Shown here one piece after another: positions 7,245 to 13,700 of a stretch of DNA of 13,700 nucleotides. Position 1 is the stretch's first letter, and each line of letters opens with the position of its first letter. The position numbers and the translations under genes were made by a program. Source of the stretch: Physocladia obscura (taxonomy: Eukaryota; Chytridiomycota; Chytridiomycetes; Chytridiales; Chytriomycetaceae); assembly GCA_027596945.1 (NCBI GenBank), contig JADGJH010000715.1, forward strand, positions 1,351 through 15,050, given 5' to 3'. The notes beneath the pieces were generated by a model. The model ran no database searches. It was given only the letters and a program-made list of their open reading frames with translations, and was not told the origin of the DNA.

Positions 7245-10200
7245 TCAGGCAACAGAAGTAACAACCACATTTGCATTAACATTGTTTCCTGCATTATCAA
7301 TCGTTGCAACAACATCGTTCAGGGTAACAAAACTGAAACCTAACTGGTTGGCAATACCCGAGTTAAATGTGGCTGGGTTGTAGGAACATGGTAAGTTTAA
7401 CACAAGAGTACCCCCATAGTATGGCATATCATCTTCTTCGGCAATCTGGAAAGTGTTCCCACTAAATTGCTCATTTCCACCAGTCCAAGCAATGATATCT
7501 ACAGCAGAGTTGTTCGCAACAAAAAACACGGATCCTTGGATTGTTGGCAAACCGCATTCTGCCATTGGGCCATTTGTGCATGCTGTGTTTGCAATTCCTG
7601 TCGCCTTAACAGAAAGAGTCGTGCCCATGTACAAGAGCAAGTTAGAGTTTGACGGTCCTCCGCAATTGGCATTGTTGGGATTTGCCTTGACGCTGACAAT
7701 TGTGGTAACAGTTCCAGTAGCTCCACCAGTAACAGCAATGGTAGTAGTAGTGGCGACAGTCGCAACAATTGTTGTTGTTATTGTTGTTGTAGCAACAGCG
7801 GCAACAGTTGTGGTACTTGTTCCTACAGGAGTTCCTCCAGCAGTGACACCATTGTTGATAGCGCCACCGTTGAATTCGGCTGGGAGTGCATTAACAACAG
7901 TAACTGGGCCGTTAACGAGAGGAACTGCAGGACCACCGTCAGCTCCATTTGGAAGACCTTGAGCATCAGTGATTGAACCAGAAGATAAAGTGAGAAGAAC
8001 TGTTGGAGTAGTTCCAGCCGTGCAAGCGCCAAGAGTAAATTGACCACCTGGATGCGGGCCATCGTCTTGCAACAAGAAAGTCCAAGTGGCACCAGAAACA
8101 GATGAACTTTGGACGTTGAATGCATTTTGTTGAGTAAGAGTTGGAGCTGCGCCGTTGATTGAGAAAGTGGCCGAAACGGTTGGCAAGCCGAGCTCAGCCA
8201 TTGGCTGGTAAGCATGGATATTATCGACATTGATGGTTGCCTGAAAAACGACTTGCAAAAACAAAACACCTTGGTTACATTGGATATTTGTGACACCAGC
8301 ACCATCGTTTTCACCAGCGAGAGTCAGCACAATCTGTTTAAGAAAAGCAATTGAAAAAAAAAAGATAAAAAACATTAGTTGCAATATTCAGCCGAAACTA
8401 GCAATTACGTACGGATCCAGTGGAAGCAGCACCAGCAGCAGTAGTTGTGGTAGTTGCAACCGCAGCTCCAGATTCACCAGTAGTCGCTGTAGCTCCAGCA
8501 ACAACAACTACCACATTTGCATTGACATTGTTCCCTGCATTATCGATCGTGGCAACAACAGAATTCAAAGTGACAAAACTGAACCCTAACTGGTTGGCAA
8601 TACCGGAATTAAATGTGGCTGGGTTGTACGAGCACGGCAAGTTCAGCACAAGAGTGCCCCCATAGTACGGCATGTCATCTTCTTCAGTGATTTGGAACGT
8701 GTTCCCACTAAATTGCTCATTTCCACCAGTCCAAGCAATAATTTCCACAGCAGAGTTGTTCGCAACAAAAAACACGGATCCTTGGATTGTTGGCAAGCCA
8801 CATTCTGCCATTGGGCCATTTGTGCATGCTGTGTTTGCAATTCCTGCTGCCTTAACAGAAAGAGTCGTGCCCATGTACAAGAGCAAATTGGAGTTGGATG
8901 GGCCTCCACAGTTTGCATTGTTGGGATTTGAGTTGACGTTTACAGTTGTTGTCACAGTACCGACAGCTGCGCCAGTAACGGCTGCAATAGTCGTTGTTGT
9001 TGTTGCGACAGCAGCATTAGTAGTCGTGGTAGTTGCAACAACAGGGGTTCCTCCAGAAGTGACACCATTGTTGATAGCACCACCGTTGAATTCGGCTGGG
9101 AGTGCATTAACAACAGTAACTGGGCCGTTAACGAGAGGAACTGCAGGACCACCGTCAGCTCCATTTGGAAGACCTTGAGCATCAGTGATTAAACCAGAAG
9201 ATAAAGTGAGAAGAACTGTTGGAGTAGTTCCAGCCGTGCAAGCGCCAAGAGTAAATTGACCACCTGGATGCGGGCCATCGTCTTGCAACAAGAAAGTCCA
9301 AGTGGCACCAGAAACAGATGAACTTTGGACGTTGAATGCATTTTGTTGAGTAAGAGTTGGAGCTGCGCCGTTGATTGAGAAAGTGGCCGAAACGGTTGGC
9401 AAGCCGAGCTCAGCCATTGGCTGGTAAGCATGGATATTATCGACATTGATGGTTGCCTGAAAAACGACTTGCAAAAACAAAACACCTTGGTTACATTGGA
9501 TATTTGTGACACCAGCACCATCGTTTTCACCGGCAAGGGTAAGGACAATCTGAAAACATTTTTGGGTTAACTTTAAATTAAACCAAGCAGAAAAGTACTT
9601 ACTGATCCAGAAGACGTACTGGAAGCAGTGGTGGTCGTGGTAATCACGGCCTGAGTGGTAGTAGTAGCAACAGCTGCTGTTGTTGTCGCCGTTGTTTTTG
9701 TTGTTGTCGTTATGGTCGTGGTTGGTGTTGTGGGAGTTGCAGACAATGCAAGAGCTTCGCCAGTTGGTCCACCATTTTTATACAGCAATTTAACCAGTGA
9801 GGGAGTGTTGAATGTGACAGAGATACAAACGCCATTGTCATCAAAATTGGCTGTAATTGGACCGGATACAGCTGTTCCGTTGGCACCAATCAGTGGAATT
9901 AAAGTGTTGCAAGTTAATCCAGCCCAAGATGCGGCAAATCGCTGGCCTAAGAAAGTGAACAAATCCTTTCCGTTTGCAGGTGCAGGAGAAGTTTTGTTTG
10001 ACAAAAACTTCAAGTCTGTGATATAACCAGGAGCAGTGATATTGAGCATATGTTCGCAATATTTCAACTGTTCGTTTGTCGCAGCTGCACCAGTTGGTGG
10101 AGGAGGTTGGTTCACCGCTGCGCGATAAATCCTTTGTTTGTGAATATCGGCAGTATTATTGGTAACAACAAAGGGGTCAAAGTCAGGAATGAGAGCAACG

Positions 10201-10973
10201 GGGTGACCTTGATACTTTTTAGCTTGAAGTTCATTAAGTGCAAGGGCACCAACAGGCGGTCCAGTTGGGTCGGCCAAATTCGGTGCAGTAAATGCAGTAC
10301 ATCCTAAAGCCGGTCGATATGCTGCATCTAAAAGTAAGTTGTCTGATCCATTGGTAATTTCAGTCGCGTTTGGCAAAGCTTTCTGGTTGGCAATAGTCGT
10401 TTGTGCTAGTTTGTTGGTGTTTGGATCTTGAAGAAAAGACGTCACAACATTGTCAGATTGATCCATGTCAATGATTTCGAACGAACGAATCGTATAACAT
10501 GGCTTTCCATTGAGTCCAGTTCCGAGTGCGGGAATCGTACTTTTTTTGTCTGCGACAGCAAAGAAAGCTGGCGCATTACAAGCAGCAAACTGAAGTAACT
10601 GCACACCTGGAGAAGTACATTTAGCTTGAGTTGTTGCACCGGCAAGAGTTGTGGTCGCGCCGTTTGTTCCAAACCAGCATCCAACAACGGCATTTGCAGG
10701 AAGCTTTGGAACCGTTGGCGTGATAAAGTTTGTTGAGCCGTCGTTGATTAGAAGTGGCGAATACACGCCAATAGCGCCAGTTGTGGGATTTACTGATACA
10801 CATTCGGCGAACCTAAAAAAATACATTTAATGAAACCAAACAGAGAGTAAGATGGCACAATCGGATGATACGCACGTCGGATTGACTGTTTGATCGCAGC
10901 CAGTCACTGTCCACGGAGTCGAAAGTCCCTTCGCGGTTAACGCATTGTGAGGGAGTTTCACGACACAATCCAT
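7245..10973 (-). CDS. Modular repeat protein, probably surface or secreted; 1177 residues, four exons
   Basis: Exons are 10973-10876, 10812-9603, 9549-8413 and 8333-7245; joined they give 1177 residues ending at TGA 7247-7245. Start: ATG 10973, with an in-frame TGA seven codons upstream. Residues 1-389 form an N-terminal domain (motifs GLSTPWTVTGC, FAECVSVNPTTGA, VVGCWFGTNG, DMDQSDNVVTSFL, LGCTAF, ALALNELQA) that recalls an uncharacterised family of fungal proteins; this is from memory. Residues 390-436 are a Thr-rich linker. Exon 3 (437-815) and exon 4 (816-1177) are homologous modules starting IVLTLAGENDGAG. Each contains two related subdomains sharing PMAE(L/C)GLPT, a DD-x-P-x-x-GG turn and paired cysteines, separated by Thr/Ala/Val linkers. 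N-glycosylation sequons (for example NATE, NGSD, NITA, NKTS, NNSA), cysteines and linkers suggest an extracellular or cell-wall protein. There is no visible signal peptide, transmembrane segment or GPI signal. Function unknown; gene structure is well supported. Confidence 0.85.
7265..8333 (-). repeat. Coding module copy 2 (exon 4)
   Basis: This is the second copy of the duplicated coding module. It aligns without gaps to 9549-9061 at an offset of 1216 and again to 8511-8926 at an offset of 1246; a Thr-rich linker of different length lies between. By hand count, 7845-8315 differs from its partner at 2 of 471 positions, while 7265-7680 differs at about 42 of 416. Confidence 0.9.
8334..8412 (-). 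other. Intron 3 of the modular gene (79 nt, phase 0)
   Basis: The donor is GTACGT (from 8412), with a CTAAT branch-like site, a long T-rich tract and the acceptor AAACAG ending at 8334. It separates module 1 (ending ASTGS) from module 2 (starting IVLTLAG), matching intron 2 in phase and module position but not in sequence or length. Confidence 0.9.
8413..9549 (-). repeat. Coding module copy 1 (exon 3)
   Basis: This is the first copy of the duplicated module, a symmetric phase 0-0 exon of exactly 379 codons. It carries an extra Ala/Thr/Ser-rich tail of about 30 residues that the last copy lacks. The N-terminal subdomain covers residues 437-600 and the C-terminal subdomain about 637-786. Confidence 0.9.
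9550..9602 (-). other. Intron 2 of the modular gene (53 nt, phase 0)
   Basis: The donor is GTAAGT (from 9602), a TTAAC branch-like site follows, and the acceptor TTTTCAG ends at 9550. It sits exactly between the Thr-rich linker (ending SSGS) and the first module (starting IVLTLAG). The position is homologous to intron 3. Confidence 0.9.
10813..10875 (-). other. Intron 1 of the modular gene (63 nt, phase 2)
   Basis: The donor is GTGCGT (from 10875) and the acceptor TTTTTTTAG ends at 10813. Joining AC to G makes a Thr codon and links the N-terminal Cys-containing segment to FAECVSV without a stop. No strong branch consensus is visible. Confidence 0.8.
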
Positions 10974-11026
10974 TACCGAAAGTAGTCTTTCTCAGGAACC
11001 TTTGTAATGGGTTGGTGGAATTAAGA

Positions 11027-11033
11027 ATTTATA
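11027..11033 (-). promoter_or_regulatory. TATA-like element TATAAAT of the modular gene
   Basis: TATAAAT on the minus strand lies about 55 nt upstream of the ATG at 10973. With a start site about 30 nt downstream this leaves a 5' UTR near 25 nt. It favours transcription starting just before this ATG and argues against an upstream leader exon. In such AT-rich DNA the match could be chance. Confidence 0.35.
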
Positions 11034-11040
11034 AATTTTT

Positions 11041-12940
11041 TGTGGGATGTGAAAAAATTTTCACCAAGGCTTGACAAATCTTCCTTTCAAGTTCGTTTGC
11101 AATGCAAAAGAAGAGTCAAAATACGAGAATAGAACAGGCAAACTAATGAAATTATGACAAATAATTAAAATGGTACTAAATTTTAACTTTCTGAAGGTAA
11201 TGATCCCGAAATCGAAGTATAAGATTAAATTAAATGTCAGGTGTCTTGAAAACAAATATCGACCAAAACGGAATATAACAGTCAACATCAAAATTTTTTC
11301 GAGTATACAGTCGTTTAATTTAAAAAGGGAAACGAATTTGAGTCCTCTGTGCCTGTGAAAGAATGAATCCCTGTTTCACACAATTTTTTTCTGTTGAAAT
11401 TCATTAATTAGAGTTTCATTTAGTTCCAAACAAGTGTAAAGTGCTAGAAATGACATAGCTCCGACGAGTAAAAAATATAATTTATCTGTGTCTGTTCTTT
11501 GCTGGGAACTGCGCAAATATTCAATGTTGACCCGGTACTTTAAACAAACGCGTTTATATAGAAGAACAACAATATCTGATTCAAATGAATATTATTTGTG
11601 CAGGTTATTTCCAACATTTTACATTTCTTCGTTACGAATAGAAATCTATATTTTACGGTACAGCCGATGAGCTATTTTTTCTTGTAGGGTATTTGTTATT
11701 CGTTTTTTGACCCTGAAATGAAATTTTTTCAGAAGTCGTATCACAAGATACATCCATTTGAAATTAAAATTTCAATGGTTACGATGGTGTGGCAAAACAG
11801 CAAAATAAAAGAAAAAAGAAACAAATGGTTCAGAAGCTGAGTTATGAACAAAGAAAAAAAAGAACATCAACTATACTGGATTGTTTACCCTGTTTGATAA
11901 TCAACTAACAAGGACTGAGACCAAAGCCAACTACTTTTATTAACTTGTAATACCATGCAATTCTGCCATAAACTATCTTAATTTTGATGGTAGATTTAAT
12001 TCCATTTTTTATACCTATCACTACTTTTCTTTCATTTTTTTTTTAATAAACTGTTTTGCCCAAAATTAAAGGAGAGATAAAACTGTCAGGCTATTTTGTT
12101 GACTAAGCAGTTTGTATAAACAGCACTTGGTTTGAGATTCAGTTTTTTCCTCTGCAAGTAATAAAGCTCTATTTTAAGTAGTTTAAAGACAGCAGTTTCA
12201 GCCATCTCCAATAACAATCACAGAGTAGAAGCAAAGTTGCAGATGTCAGTGTGGCAGTCAAATTATGGCAATAGTGTCCAGAATCAACCTTCTTGAAGAC
12301 AAATTTTCTCATTCAAAATTATGGGTTTTTTGGAGAAGCAAAACAAACCTTCAGTATTAAAGTCAACAAAAATACAATTGATACTGGATGTCAAGCACTA
12401 ATTTCCGTGTTTTAATTCTAAAATATTTCAAACAAAAAGTCAAGTTACTAGAAACCACTAATATCATGCCACATTTTCAAATTTTCAGCTTACAAAATTG
12501 ATTTTATTTACTTAATTTTACTCTTGATTACACATTCATTGCAGTGATATAATTCAACAGGGTATTGTACTCAAAAAATGGCATGGAATGATACAATTTA
12601 TGGCAGAAAGGATTCAGAATATATGAATTAATTGACTGATACACTTTCCATTATTTAAACATGAGCAATTACTTGCACCATTCCAACAGTCATGAAACAT
12701 ATCAACTGGGCCATTAAATGCTGAATTGTTTACTATTACTGTTGCATGTAACTGTCTAGTTGGAAGACACCAGCTATTTATATTCCTTGTCAATATCAAC
12801 TCATGGAGAATTAATGAATTGCTGTTGACATAAGAAATACATCTGATTTTTGTCAAGTTTTCAAAAAATACAAACTTTCCAACTGCAAATTTGATACTAT
12901 TTGGTTCTTTATATTAGAAATGTTAAATAGTTTCTATGCT
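11041..12940. other. AT-rich intergenic DNA without a recognisable gene
   Basis: Frames at 11061-11291 (-), 11170-11358 (+), 11488-11670 (+) and 12614-12856 (-) are short and show no family motif. A hairpin with arms TTGAAATT/AATTTCAA lies at 11758-11775. A short frame at about 12273-12412 (+) contains a DTG triplet, treated under findings. Nothing else is supportable. Confidence 0.5.
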
Positions 12941-13049
12941 GCAGGGTCAGAACCAATGCCTTGGACTCCAATGCTTGTATTATCTGGGTAGTGGTTTGAA
13001 TTTCAAAACACAGCTTTTGGGAACTGTGGATGTGGTCTGTTGGCAACTG

Positions 13050-13610
13050 GGTGTGTGCCTAGCAGCTGTCACACTCAGTTTGTCTGTGTTTTTATTTTAA
13101 TAAAGATAAAATTTATTTTAAAATAAAAACAAAGTGGAAAAACAGCAGGCACAGCAGGCTCCATCTCCTGATGGATCTCTGCACACTGCACGCATCAGCG
13201 CTGCTGCCAGCAGCCAAAAACTGATGTGTTGCAGCTGTTTTGTTTTCTTTTTGATCAGTTTTTATAATAATTATATATTTTTATTTTAAATAAAGACAGA
13301 CAGACAACGGCCAAAGTGGCTCTGTTGTCTGATAGGTGTCTGCATGCTGCGCGCATCGGCATAAATACTCGCAGGTAACATTGATGTTGTGCAGCCATTT
13401 TTGTTTTGTTTTGTTTTGTTTTAAATAATAAATCTAAATAAATTAGATTTTTTTAAAGAAAAACAATGACAAAACTCACCGTGAACAGCCGGGCCTATGC
13501 TTGACGCATGCCCTGTGCTGTGTGCATCAGCGCCACCTCCTGTGGATGGCGCATTGATGTTGCGCTCCCTGCTTTGACTTGTTGCAGTACAGTTTGTTTT
13601 TGTCCTTGGG
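13050..13610. repeat. Degenerate tandem repeats, about 160-170 bp per unit
   Basis: Three GC-richer blocks are built alike: a CTGAT or CTTGAC start, a core close to GCACGCATCAGCG (13188, 13349, 13520), then TTGATGTTG or CTGATGTGTTG, a GCAGC/GCAGT motif and a T-rich TTTTGTTTT end. AT-rich spacers with TAAATAAAG-type strings separate them. CAAAGTGG occurs near the start of the first two units (about 13130 and 13310). A partial earlier unit may end near 13095. The copies are clearly related but strongly diverged. Confidence 0.55.
13398..13422. repeat. Pentanucleotide microsatellite (TTTTG)n
   Basis: Four to five copies of TTTTG occur in a row at the 3' edge of one tandem-repeat unit. Confidence 0.85.
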
Positions 13611-13700
13611 TAATTTTTTTTATATAAAAAATAATAAAAATAATAAAAACTATTTATTTATTTTTATTTATTTAATTTGGACCAAAATAATAATAATAAA
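13611..13700. repeat. AT-only simple-sequence DNA
   Basis: The window ends in runs of AATAA, TATTTATTT and AAT trinucleotides with almost no G or C. No gene or site is seen here. Confidence 0.7.

Noticed and set aside
7453..9178. + strand Val-rich frames (about 169 codons) repeated across both modules
   Set aside because: They are antisense shadows of the Thr-rich linkers and the duplicated modules, and they repeat because the coding modules do.
7245..9549. CRISPR-like or transposon-type direct repeats
   Set aside because: The long direct repeats are coding, keep frame and encode conserved modules. There is no short-repeat/spacer array and there are no terminal inverted repeats.
11061..11291. 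Hydrophobic minus-strand frame upstream of the modular gene, considered as a signal-peptide exon
   Set aside because: It has no typical short signal peptide with a cleavage site and no clear donor leading in phase to the next exon. A TATA-like element lies between it and the accepted ATG.

Overview
The window looks like nuclear DNA of a fungus, most plausibly a zoosporic (chytrid-type) one. The evidence is short AT-rich GT-AG introns of 51-142 nt (donors GTATGT, GTAAGT, GTACGT, GTGCGT and a clear CTAAC branch site), long gene-poor AT-rich stretches, Thr-rich linkers in a surface-type protein, and an N-terminal domain that resembles, from memory, an uncharacterised fungal family. The taxonomic call is inference; no marker gene is present.

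There are two protein-coding genes, both on the minus strand. Gene A (1-3067, three exons, 3' end beyond the window) encodes at least 958 residues of a polyglutamine/proline-rich, apparently disordered phosphoprotein-like product. Gene B (7245-10973, four exons, complete) encodes a 1177-residue modular protein. It has an N-terminal domain of about 390 residues, a Thr-rich linker, and two tandem modules of about 370 residues. Each module is carried by one exon flanked by a phase-0 intron, and each is itself built from two related beta-type subdomains joined by Thr-rich linkers. Neither gene model is a single open frame. Both were rebuilt by joining exons at GT-AG sites that keep phase.

The space between the genes (3068-7244) is AT-rich and holds no convincing intact gene. 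It contains a tRNA-derived sequence with A- and B-box-like motifs (4405-4475), two hairpins sharing the same core (3366-3383, 4140-4158), a frameshifted coding relic resembling a Myb/SANT-like DNA-binding protein (about 6026-6336), and a compositionally distinct stretch (about 6590-7140) with a CCAAT motif and a perfect 17-nt palindrome. Beyond gene B (10974-13700) there is a TATA-like element suited to gene B, then AT-rich DNA with little recognisable content. The window ends in degenerate tandem repeats of about 160-170 bp (13050-13610) and simple-sequence DNA.

The two genes show no functional link. The strongest signals for follow-up are in gene B: a nested duplication and a 471-nt tract nearly identical between the two modules whose edges are abrupt, which is the signature of recent gene conversion. 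A second oddity is that the protein looks extracellular by composition but has no visible signal peptide.
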